DNA of 64,000 bases from Acridotheres tristis (lineage: Eukaryota > Chordata > Aves > Passeriformes > Sturnidae): NCBI GenBank assembly GCA_037013685.1, contig CM072890.1:13345043-13409042 (forward strand). Direction: 5' to 3'. This document shows, in pieces, positions 24,241 through 34,735 of the stretch. Each line of letters begins with the position of its first letter. Position 1 is the stretch's first letter. The notes under the pieces are model-generated. The model saw only the letters and a program-made list of their open reading frames with translations. It had not been told where the DNA came from and did not search any database. The position numbers and the translations under genes are program-made.

Positions 24241-24874
24241 AGGTGCCCATGCCGGAGCAGGTGGATCCCTGGAGGAGGCTGTGATCCAGTGGGAGACCCG
24301 GTGGAGAGAGGGGTCCCTGCTTCCAGGCTGGAGCAGCCTGTCCTTGGAGGGCTGCACCCCGTGGAAGAACGACCCACACCGCAGCAGTTTTGGGAGGACT
24401 CTTTGCCTGTGGGAGGAATTCGTGTCACAGCAGTTTTGGGAGGACTGCTGCTCATGAGATTGGAGCTACGCTGGTGAGGTTCGTGGAGAAATGTTTCTCC
24501 TGGGAGAGACCTCACAGTCTCACAGGGGAACAACTTCTCTCCCTGAGCCAAGCAAAAGAAAACCTTGGGTGATGAACTGACCAAAACCTCACTCCCTGCC
24601 CTGTGCTGTCAGTGGTCAGGAGGGAGGGTTGGGGAAAAAGATGTTTTTAAGGGCTTGTTTCACTTCTCATTATCCTACTCTGATTTTTAGTAATAAATTC
24701 ATTTTGTATCTCTAAGCTGAGCCTGTTTTGCCCTTGGAGTGTTTTCTTCAGGTCCTTAACTCATGAAACCTTAGTTAAATTTTCTCTCCTCTGCCCTGCT
24801 GTTGCAGAGGAGGGTGAGGGTGAGTGAGCAGCACTCATGCGTACCTGATGTTTGGCCAGTGTCAAACCATGACA

Positions 24875-26428
24875 GCTTCTCATCTGCAATACTAATTTCG
24901 ATTAAATAAATCTGTGCTGCAAGGACTCAGATGACATTTCCAATCCCTCTTGAGAGAACAGAGTGCTTTGCTTCATCTCCTCCTCTTTAAGAAAATAGAG
25001 ACTTCTCCCAGGCTTCATTAATGTGACAGTCATAAAGAGAGGCTGTTCAACCACCTTTTGAATGAACAAGAATTGAAGTTTACTACAAAAAAGAAGTTTA
25101 AATTTGTACACAAGGAAAATTAAATAATCAAATAATCTCTTTAGTCATCCTCGTCTATGAAGTCTGATCTTCAACCCTTCTGTAAGTGCCTAGTAACAAG
25201 CAGAAACCCAAATTTCCCTCCCACCAAAAGACATCAATGCATCTCCATCAAACTAATTGAGATTTGCTTATCTGCTACAGAAGGAGAATCAATGCCCTAG
25301 TGTGCATAAAGAGATTCTACTTCCAGCTCCCATCCATGAGACTCAGGCAGATTAAGAATAGTAACAAACGTAGGTGGAATACTGAAAAAGTGATCAGCTT
25401 CTAAATCTAAGGAGCATACTTATTTCTATGTCAACACACGCACTCTAAGGTTCCACGTAATTAAAAAAACAGGTTATATGATCCCCACACTAAGATCACC
25501 CAGCTCTGTGTCAGTACTTTTTCCTGTTTCTTTTGATTTTGTTTTGTTTTCTGGATGAGGAGTGAGGTAATGTGAGAGAAAAAAAAATCATTCTGTAGTA
25601 TCCTCTAAGTTAACATTAACTTCATTTTTTTAAATCCCCACTGTTCCCAATTTACTGTTTTTCTTCCTACCTGATTTATTTTCCAGACGGAGAACTGTAC
25701 TAGGCAGACAATTTTTCAGCATGTTGTCTTATTTCCTGCTGGGTTATTTTTTTCTGTCAGAGGAGCTATTAGAGAAGCGAATAGAAAAAAATGGATTTAT
25801 GTTACTGTAGCTGAAAAAGACACATATAGCCACACATGAATATTTTTTTTCAAAAGCTTTCACTGACGATTTCACAGGCAAGAATATGCTTTACAATTAC
25901 ATCAACAACAGGCATTACCTGGAGCAAAGTATTGCAAAGTACCTCTACTTTCTCCTGCTGTCCTCCACTCCCTCACCCCCATTTTGCAACTGCCTGGCAG
26001 GACATCTTACACACACATATACATACTTCACACCTTTATTTATTTATAATGACTTTGACAGCATCATCTGTAATCTCAGTTTTAAAGCAGCAGCAGTGAT
26101 GTAAAATAAGCCCAGTGAAAGACATAGAAAATAGTTTCAAAAGTGTAGGTCATACCCATTCATTTTTTCAGTGAAATTGCTCTAAAACTTAGTAACCTTC
26201 CAAAATTAAAAACAAAACTACATAGATCAAGACTCAGTAATGTCTAAATTCTTTAAGCACCTGATAAGCCTTCTATTTTTCACCATACCTTATCTTGTTT
26301 TTGTTGTACTTCTCAGATATCTGCTCTTGTCTTGATCTACCTTCTTTTTTTGCCTTACAAATGGCTTCACACAGGTTATTTATATTCACAGAAATTACAT
26401 ATGTACAGTCTCACATGGAAATGCTTTT
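24875..26428. other. Gene-free sequence
   Basis: AT-rich, with no gene or clear element. Polypyrimidine runs are scattered. Confidence 0.5.
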
Positions 26429-26579
26429 GGCCAGAGAAGTTGTGGATACCCTATCCCTTTAAGTGTTCAAGGCCAGGCTGGATGGGACCTTGAGAATCTT
26501 CGTGCAATGGAAGGCGTCTGCCCTTGGCAGGTGATCTTTTCTTGGATCCTTCCAATTGAAACAATTCTGTGATTCTAAG
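26429..26579 (+). mobile_element. CR1 LINE 3' fragment
   Basis: It contains GTGTTCAAGGCCAGGCTGG and ends TTCTGTGATTCTA, the usual CR1 3' UTR with its short terminal repeat. Orientation is +. There is no coding sequence. Confidence 0.88.
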
Positions 26580-26783
26580 ATTTTGCTTGAATAGAACTGT
26601 ACAGTTATAGTCAGGAGTGAAGCCTTTCTTCGTCACTCCTGAAGTGAGAAATAACCCTACTCCTTTTTTCCCAGAGAATTTACAACTTTTATGAAGGCAA
26701 AGAAAAGAGTGGAGACAAGCAGGAGGAGCAGGAGATACAATAAAGAAGTAGGACAATAAAGACAATGTCATAAGATGTAGAAC

Positions 26784-27401
26784 TGTAACGGTGTGGTGCT
26801 TTTGCACCACTTAATTAGTGACTTGTCTGAAGTCTCTTCTGTCTTCACTCAGAGCCAGGATTAAAAAAACACACAAAGGAAATGGATCTTCTCATGTTCG
26901 AGTTTGGTTGTTTATTAAATCTTACCAAAGTACAGAAAGTTCAGGAACACTTCTATCCACCAGCAAGAAGCGAGCAAAATGGAGCAAGATCCAGCTGCTA
27001 AAGGTCTCTTAAAGCTAAACAGTCCAATAGAGAAATAACATCTATATTATTTATACTTTTAACCCAAAAACCAAATTCCCACAACCCGCAGTGCAGCACT
27101 AACTGTCCAACCAGAAACTACTGCCTGAAACCATGAAGAAGGAAGATGAACACTGCAAGAGACACCACCCAAAATCCTCCCTCTTGTCCCATACCTATTA
27201 CTGTACTATAAAAACCTCAAATTCCAAACCCTTCACCATGTGAAATCACACACTTCTATTTAACTATACACCCGTGATTTTAACCCCATCATTTAAATTG
27301 GGAAGCCTTCTCCACGACCTCAGGTCAAAAGCAGTGTTCTCCAGGGGTCACTGCCAGAAAGCACAGAAGGCTCAAAAAAGCCGAATTTCTGGGATCCAAC
27401 A
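26784..27401 (-). mobile_element. Solo LTR, class II-like, antisense
   Basis: On the + strand it starts TGTAACGGTG and ends GGGATCCAACA. It is flanked by the perfect 6-bp duplication TAGAAC (26778-26783 and 27402-27407), a length typical of ERVK-type integration. On the - strand it has TATAAATAATATAG (near 27040) and, about 130 bases later, AATAAAC (near 26912), as expected for an LTR promoter and polyA signal. The C-rich and A-rich body has no coding potential. Confidence 0.88.
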
Positions 27402-27407
27402 TAGAAC

Positions 27408-29263
27408 CTTCTTCATTTGCCCCAAGGACTTTCATCAGGGTTTTATTTTTTTCATTAATACGAGATTTAGTGCCAGGAAAAAAAAAAAAGGGGGGGTTTC
27501 ATCTAGTGAAAAATTTAACTTACCACATTAGTCTATGAAAAATACCAAGAATTAATATATATATTGATGTATTTTAGCTGCAAAATCTGCTTCAAAGCAT
27601 AGTGTTATCACTGTCAACTTGCTCTTATGGGTAATGTCACTCGTTTTTTGGCTATTAATTTAGCAAAAAAAATGAGAGGAATTCCCAATTTCTAAGTTAC
27701 CTATATATAGAAGACCATGTAATTAATTAAAATAACATTGTTTATGGATCAAAACAATGCTTCATGACAGGTACTGGGGCACTGAGTAGAATTACACACC
27801 TACCCATACAATTAAAAGTAATTGCATTGCTTTCCAAATGTTTCCTACTGATTTACATAGGATTTCAATGAAAACAGAATTTGAACTACAACTGTGAGGA
27901 ATTTATGAGGTTAGGTGATGTTTTACATGAAGAGGTTTATGAGATTAGGCAGCAGTATCTAATTTTGAATTTTCTTGATGATAACATATTCCCAGTTTTT
28001 TAAAATTGTGATGCTATAGAAAATTAATATATGCAATTTTTATTTCCTCTGAACGTTATCTAAGGTTGTCTTTGGAAATAATTTTTCTTTGATTTCACAT
28101 CATCACATGCTAAATGCAGAGAGCTGATTCCCTAGAAGGAAAGCAATCTCTTGGCATATTCTGATGTCCAACAGAGTGCATGAAGAGGTAAAATGTGGAG
28201 CATCACCTGCTCTCTTCCAGAAAACTCTCTACAGAGCAGCAACAACCACGTAAAATCTTTCACTAAGCATCACAAGCATGTTTTACTTGACATTATCTTA
28301 GGATTTACTTTAATATTCAAGCATTAATTACTATTATATGGTATAATTATATCATAATTATTAATTATAATTTAGTGTTAGGACAGATTTGTTCATTCCA
28401 TTCTTGGAAAAAATCCAAGCCCCATTTTTTCAGCTTTCTTTGTGCAGAACTGTCCTACTGAGATAATTGCCACACCTGTATAAGCAAGATTAGGGAATTG
28501 AAAACATGGAGAGTAAGAATTATATAGGATTTCTGGCATGGGAGTAAGTATAATTATGCTAACTTTTATATAATACACTTTTTTATTTTACAAAATTGTA
28601 TAATGCCCTTATTTATTTATTTTATTATTAATGATCAATAATAAAATGTATTATAATTTAATATATAATAATGTATAATACCAGAATTTAATATAGAACA
28701 ATATACAACCATGTAAACAAAAATATAATATAAAAATAATTTGAAAAAAATAAATATGCACTATACATCAGTATAGTAGATTGTTGAAGACTGCCCATGT
28801 CTTCATCAATATAAATGTAGATTAAACTCTGTACTACAAATTTCACTCATAGTTCCAAAGAGAAAAAACTGACTGCTTCCAAACCACTCATTTTCAAAAA
28901 AGTATTACTCCAAGCGTTAGACACAGTTGTATTCCAAATTCTTTATTATTATTTCCAGTTTATTTCTATCTCATTTCTTCTCCAGACTTGTCAGTTCTCA
29001 ACTGTTTCTGTGTCATGGAGCTGTGCCTAGTCATCATGCTTTAGGACGAAAAATTGTAAAGAACTACGCGTATTGCAAAATGAATTCAAAAATATTTAAT
29101 GTACACACGAGTAGTCAGGAGAAGTAGTCCAGTGAGGGCTCCTTTATGTTGGCATAATTAAATTACCAGGTTAGATAACATTTTGAGAACAAAGTGTCCT
29201 ACAACTTTTCCTTGTTATAAATAAAATATTACAGCCTGTAAAGAGCATTTAGGCCATAACTAC
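27408..29263. other. Gene-free AT-rich sequence
   Basis: It includes an A-run/G-run at 27479-27497 and a strongly AT-rich low-complexity stretch at about 28310-28760. No gene seen. Confidence 0.55.
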
Positions 29264-29939
29264 TGTCTTGGGTTGCAAAGCAGGATGTAACCAAAAGTAT
29301 GTATTCTATCTCATCTGTTGAAACAAGGCGGGGCAGTGTTCTTTATCTTTTCCACAACCCATCCTTCCTCCAGGAGATCTCTCCTGTTAATGGCCATGCA
29401 GTCCCAGGGCAGGACTGATAAAATTCCATCATCCCATTGGGAGATGCTCCACCTAGGGGGAGGAGCCAAGCATTTCCTACCCAGATAAAAACTGAGATTT
29501 GGAACATCAGAGCAGCCTTTTCCCACTGTATCCCAGAGGAAAACCCGACCCTTCCACGTCATCACTGGAGCTTTGGAGGAAAACTGCACCTTCTGAAGGA
29601 GCACTGCTCCACCAGAACCACATCTGTCACTGCAGGAGGATGCAGCCACCATTGAATGGGACTGCACCAACACCCTGACTGACTGACGGGCTGTCAGGTT
29701 GCATTCTGACTCTGTCAGAGTTTTGGTTCTTTTTCTTTTCTTTTGTATTACTGTACTTCTATTTTATTTTTTCCTAGTAAAGAACTGTTGTTCCTATTCC
29801 CATATCTTTGCCTGAGTGCTCTTTAATTTCAAAATTATAATAATTTGGAGGGAGGGGGTTTGCATTTTCTATTTCAAGAGAGGCTCCTGCCTTTCTTAGC
29901 AGACATCTTTCAAACCAAGTTGTCTTTCAAACCAAGACA
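29264..29939 (+). mobile_element. Solo LTR, ERVL-like family B
   Basis: It starts TGTCTTGGGTTGC and ends CAAACCAAGACA. It is flanked by the perfect 5-bp duplication ACTAC (29259-29263 and 29940-29944). Its last 200 bases match the R/U5 of the LTR at 31963 (AGTAAAGAACTGTTGTTCC, then an ATTATAATAA block), while its U3 is different. It is therefore a related subfamily. The 3' terminal 13 bases are duplicated (29907-29919 and 29924-29936). Confidence 0.9.
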
Positions 29940-29944
29940 ACTAC

Positions 29945-30830
29945 AAACGTCTGTCAAATGATACTGATGGAGCTGAGAAAAGGCATAGGGATATGGTAAC
30001 ACGAGTATTTTTGCATTTGCGAATAAGATCCAAAAGTTTCTCCATGCAGCACCACTAGATGCAGCAACCTTTGGCTACCTCTTAAAAAGCTGATTAGCCA
30101 TGTCTTTTCCAACAGCTCCAGTTCAGCATCTGATCTTTTTTTTTCTTTCCTATGGAAAAAGAAGATGAAAGTGTGAATTACTAATCCAGAGCCATGCAGC
30201 TGGTTGGTAGGAGCTAGGCATCCCATCAAAAGTCCTGTTTCCAAGTCTTCACCCATAGACAGAGCCTACCCAAAAAGTAAATCTAAAAAAGACTGCTGCC
30301 TGTCAGTTTTCCCTTCTCTTCTCTATATAGAAAGCAGAAGTTAATGTTCCACAGATGTTACAGTGCAAAACAACACCAAAGATAGAACAAATATGCTAAT
30401 TCAAAAACATCCAACAAAAAGCCAAAGCAGAAAATCTGCTGACCAAAAAAACCCAGACTTTAACACAAACAGGAGAAACCTTATACAGTAGCAAAAAGAT
30501 CATCCAAAAATTCAGCAAGCCACTACGCTGCACTTGGTGTATTATGTACAAGAAGGAGAAGCAAGAAGATCAGTTGCAAAAGCCAGAATGCTGGAAAACA
30601 ATTGGTTTCATCTTCATGTCAAAAATTTTTTCACTCTGCTGTTGAATATCAACAGCAAGCGATTTACCCTGAATTTTTCCGTTGCCCTGTCACAGATTTA
30701 AAAGGAACCTAAAATAGAAGCAAAATAATTGATCTATTCCCAAGACTGCAGGGGACCAGCAAGATTTGTTTCACTCCTATTTTAATTCCATCATGGCAGC
30801 TCTGAATAAAGATGAAATGCAGAGATGGCC
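29945..30830. other. Gene-free sequence
   Basis: No gene or recognisable repeat was seen. Confidence 0.5.
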
Positions 30831-30832
30831 TG

Positions 30833-30972
30833 TTTACATGTACATTTACATTCACATTTACATTCATATTTACATTAAAACAAAATAAAATAAAACAAAA
30901 CAAAACAAAACAAAATAAAATAAAATAAAATAAAATAAAATAAAATAAAATAAAATAAAATAAAATAAAATA
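30833..30972. repeat. Compound microsatellite: TTTACAT-type then AAAAT/AAAAC
   Basis: A run of imperfect ACATTT-containing units (30833-30878) is followed by pentanucleotide AAAAC and AAAAT units (30879-30971). The long - strand open frame here, rich in Phe, Tyr and Leu, comes from this repeat and is not a gene. Confidence 0.93.
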
Positions 30973-31474
30973 GAAGCTTTTCATCTTCGAGAGATGTGTT
31001 TAAAAAGCTTCATGTGTCATGTGACGACAAAACCATCATTTCTCATCAACAATATATACTACCTCAAAAGTGCAGTTTTTCTCCATCAGCCTTCACATAC
31101 AGCAAAAATCTTGGTTTAGAATTTATTACTGAATAGATTTTAATTTTCAATGCCCTCAATTTCAATGTGTTAATTACTACCATTCCTAGATAGCATTTTA
31201 CTATCATAATATTTTTCTTTTACATGTGTAATTTCAGGGTTCAGCTTTCCAAAACAGTTCAACATGTATACTCAAGAGTCGATATTCCATATAGGTGAAT
31301 GAATCAGACTGCATCAAAATAACATTCAATTCCCTAAACTTTAAACAGAGAACCACCCTGAAGTATTTTGATATGCAAGTAAAAAAGCCAAATCCCAAAC
31401 AAAGCAACAGGAGTAATGGAAATGCATACATGAAAGCTCCATGAATCCCATACTTCATAAACATATATAGGGTG
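30973..31474. other. Gene-free sequence
   Basis: No gene or recognisable repeat was seen. Confidence 0.5.
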
Positions 31475-31582
31475 CTAATAACACCAAGACCCTGGATTTA
31501 ATCCCTGTACAGGCCATTCACTTAAGCGATGAAGTTGATGGTCTTTGTGAGTCTCTTCCAACTCAGAATATTCTGTGATTTC
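31475..31582 (+). mobile_element. CR1 LINE 3' fragment
   Basis: It reads like the last 100 bases of a CR1, with GATGGTCTTTGTGAGTC, CTTCCAACTCAGAATATTC and a TGTGATTTC end. Confidence 0.75.
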
Positions 31583-31696
31583 TACTTTTATACATGTATG
31601 TGCAGACAAAAACATACAAAATGAAAGGACAAACAGGCAGCCATGAAACAATTACATTTTATATAAGATGCAGACACAATCACACAGATTGTGATA

Positions 31697-31945
31697 TTTC
31701 ATAGACTTATAGAATCATTAAGGTTGGAAAAAACCTCTAAGATCATCAACCGTTAACCCAGCACTGCCTAGTCCACTCCTAAACCATGTCCCCATTCCCC
31801 ATGCTTTTTGAATATGCCAATGGTGGTGATCCCATCACATGCCTCGGCAGCCTATTCCAAAGCCTTATAGGCCTTTCAGTGAAGAAATCTGGGATATTTG
31901 CCAGCATTTAAGAAACTTATTTAAAATAAACTGTGAAACAAATAC
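31697..31945 (-). mobile_element. CR1 LINE 3' fragment, antisense
   Basis: The + strand shows the reverse complement of a CR1 3' end. Blocks include TAGAATCATTAAGGTTGG, the AACCCAGCACTGCC block, ACCATGTCCCC and CCTTTCAGTGAAGAAAT. It lies just left of the truncated provirus and may extend to its LTR. Confidence 0.88.
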
Positions 31946-31962
31946 TTCTGTGATTGAACCTG

Positions 31963-32675
31963 TGTTGCGGGTTGAATTTTTCTCTTTTCTTTCTCTGGAA
32001 TTTTTCCCATTGCTATGGTAAGTATTTTTGGCTACACCCTAGCTAGTATAGTTTCTCTCAAAAGGGGTGGGGAAAAAAGGGGAACATTGGAAAAGGAATG
32101 ATGGGACAGGGGAGTGCTCTCTCGTTCTCTCACTCACCTGTGGAGTCGGAGGAAGGCGGCTGGTGTTTCTACCTGCCACCCTCCCCGCAATCCCAACACC
32201 GGGAGCCACGTTCCCTGCTGTCAGACACCGCTCTGCTGCTCTCCCACCTCACCCTACTATCTCCGGACACTCTGCCGAGCACCACGACCGACACCGTGAG
32301 AGGGGGGAGTCGCTCCCCCATCCCTCTCACCCCTGGGCTGCTGCCGCCATCACTCCAGCCCCTCTTCAACTGCGCGGGACCCGCCCTGCCCCCACAGCAC
32401 CGGTAACTGAGCACAGGGAGACGGCCTGCGGCCAAAAGGGACTGGAACTGAGCTATACTGTTCTGTTCTGATGTCAATTTTTATAGCTGTTGTTGTTTCT
32501 GCTGTTTGCCTTGTTAGAGATCAGTAAAGAACTGTTATTCCTATCCCCATATCTTTTGCCTGAAAGCCCTTGATTCCAAAATTATAATAACTCGAGGGGA
32601 GGGAGTTTCACTCTCCATCTCAGGGAAAGGGCACTTGCCTTTTCTTAGCAAATACCTGTCTTTCAAACAGAGACA
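31963..32675 (+). repeat. 5' LTR of ERVL-like provirus
   Basis: A 713-base LTR starting TGTTGCGGGTTGAA and ending AAACAGAGACA. It has a TTTTATAG element near 32480 and is the + strand version of the LTRs at 15885 and 23004. The five bases before it are ACCTG. No partner is available because the 3' end is missing. Confidence 0.88.
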
Positions 32676-32680
32676 GATTT

Positions 32681-32698
32681 TGGCGCCTCAACGTGGAG
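32681..32698 (+). other. Primer-binding site, near tRNA-Lys
   Basis: TGGCGCCTCAACGTGGAG begins five bases after the LTR. It resembles the complement of tRNA-Lys(CTT), but with an extra base and a substitution. It is either a diverged Lys site or a match to a tRNA I do not recognise. Confidence 0.6.
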
Positions 32699-32708
32699 CC
32701 TGAGAGCA

Positions 32709-34735
32709 TTGAGAGAAAAGGGTGAAAAAGGAATAACAGTTCTTGAATTACCCAAGTTTGTGGTAGGTGACACCATGCTGTCCAGCTTACCCTGGATTGG
32801 CCTCCATGTGGTCACTGCTATATCTCTCCCATTTGCAAGCCCTTTTTTAAACATGAGTTTCATAACCAAGGTTACTGTGGCTATTATCCGGTTTATTGTG
32901 TGGGTTGATCAGTTGAGGAATTCATGGATTTTTAATTTTCTCTCTGGAAGATGGCCGCATGGATTCAGAGCTATCGCACTCTAAGTGTGTGTTTCTGGGG
33001 CTACTTCAATAATGGTACTTACTGTGAGGAAGTAGCAGCAGGTGAAATTTTTTCTCAACCCATCACAGGGTTTTTGAAGTTCACCCCACCCGTCTTCAAG
33101 GGGTTCCAATCCGCTTTAAATGCTAATGACATTATATTGTGGCTAGTGTTGCTTATATCCCTGTTAAACCTGTTCTATCTAACATTCAGAGATAAGGGGA
33201 GATTGACTTGGATAACAACCCTGATACCTACCCCAGGAAATAGTGATGCTGCCCCAGAGCCTGATTCTTTCCAAGAGACTAGGGAGGTTACCCCAGAGCC
33301 TGATCCTGTCCCAGAGACTAGGGAGGTTACCCCAGAGCCTGACCCTGTCCCAGAGACTAGGAAGGTTACCCCAGAGCCTGATCTTATCCCAGAGACTAGG
33401 GATATTATCCCAGAGTTTGACCCTGCCCCACAGCCCACTTCAGAAATGAACCACCCAGAATGGGTGGGGGTTCTAGCGAAGGAGATACGTGAGATGGGCC
33501 AGATGCTGAAGGAGCACCTCTCCCCAGCTGGTGAGAAACCCTCCCCCTGCCTTAAAGAGGGAGAATCTGATGGTGCAGCAGTGGGACCCACAGATGTTAC
33601 ATCCATCCAGGTTCCAGCTGAACTGCAAGGGCACTCACAGCCAGCAGCAGTTGCCCCTGTGGAAACTAGGAAGTCTAAGGTGAAAACAAGGCACCTAGAT
33701 AATAAGGGTCAGGAAGGAGGCCCCTCACAACCAGCAGGGGACCCAGAAGTTGAGATCATCACCAAGTCCCTGTCATACGAGAGTCTCCGTAACCTGCGAA
33801 AAGACATTGTACGACGGGGCCGTGAGCCTTTTACAACCTGGTTACTGCGGGTCTGGGACCTTATGGGTACAGGTGTGCAACTGGATGGTACTGAGGCAAG
33901 GAATTTAGGACCCTTGACCCAGGACTCAGGTGTGGACCAAGTATTTGTAAGGGAGACAGGTCTCCTTTCCCTCTGAGAGCGACTTTTAATGAGTGTGAGA
34001 GAGAGATTTGTCCACAGGGAGAGAATACAGGAGCACCACCATAGAATGTGTTGGAAGACCCTTGAGGAAGGGATCCAACAGCTGAGAGAAGTGGCAGTAC
34101 TGGAGGTGCTCTTTGGGAGGGATGGACAGCATGACAATGACCCTGACAAGGTCAGGTGCACAGGACAGATGTTGTGGAATCTGGAAAACCTGGGCCTATT
34201 TCAATATACCACCTTTATTGCAATGATTAATGCTGATAACAGCCAAGTGACAGTGGGTTCTGTTGCCAACAGGCTCAGGAATTTTGAAAGTATGATGGCT
34301 GGCCCAGTGCAGGCTCATGTCTCTGCTGTGGTTAAGGACCTCAAAGAGGAGTTTAAGGAGGAAATTAAGGAGATAAGGGAAGAGGTGAGGAAGATCAGAG
34401 CAGCACCAGTGTGAGTCCTGGACCCCAAAAGTAGAGCCCAACGCCCCCCAGCTAGGGAGAGAGGGTATACCCCACGTGCTGACCTGTGGTTCTTTCTACA
34501 TGACCACGGGGAAGACATGAGAAGGTGGGATGGGAAACCCACTTCTGTCCTGGCAGCATGGCTGAGCCAACTCAGGCAAGGAAACACTAATCAAGGGAGC
34601 TCCACTAAAGTGAAGGTAGCCTCAGCCCCCCATGACCAAGGTGCAGGGTATTACAGCAGGGAGGATGATCTGTCAGATCCCCTTGAAGGAACCTCCACTA
34701 TGTATGCCCAGGAGAGAAATAATAACCAGGGCTAG
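32709..34735 (+). pseudogene. Gag-like region of ERVL-like provirus
   Basis: An ATG at 32951 opens a 341-codon frame. It begins with a Trp/Tyr/Cys-containing segment, has a clear hydrophobic helix at residues 61-79 followed by basic residues, then five 13-residue Pro/Glu-rich repeats (33248-33430). A helical region (about 33770-34400, Arg/Lys/Glu-rich, ending in a coiled-coil-like KEEFKEEIKEI) could be the capsid-type part. In-frame stops lie at 33974, 34412 and 34733, and the same frame then continues into protease. No CCHC zinc knuckle is seen. An upstream hydrophobic piece (32709-32984) is in another frame. It is called gag by position, because the sequence does not match a well-known Gag. 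Confidence 0.6.

Larger units (their letters stand above)
22826..24874 (+). mobile_element. Long ERV LTR interrupted by a nested solo LTR
   Basis: An LTR in + orientation starts near TGTGTTGGTTTTGC (22826) and ends ...AAACCATGACA (24874). A polyA signal, AATAAA, lies near 24690. Its parts on either side of 23004-23728 join across a second LTR and its target duplication, so its own length is about 1.3 kb. It has a G-rich body with a minisatellite at 23921-24240. A CAGCAGTTTTGGGAGGACT motif is present twice (near 24381 and 24429). It resembles the long ERVK-type LTRs common in songbirds. No convincing target duplication was found around it. Confidence 0.7.

Noticed and set aside
23470..24584. 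Long open frames on both strands (up to about 295 codons) with GWGWIS-like or DPPPARGDP-like repeats
   Set aside because: They lie in the minisatellite of an LTR. A 39-bp unit keeps several frames open at once, with no start context or domain.
22826..24874. Target duplication of the outer LTR (GCATT versus GCTTC)
   Set aside because: Two of five bases differ, so it is not convincing.
30709..30984. Phe/Tyr/Leu-rich open frame on the - strand, resembling a membrane protein
   Set aside because: It is the translation of an AAAAT/AAAAC microsatellite.
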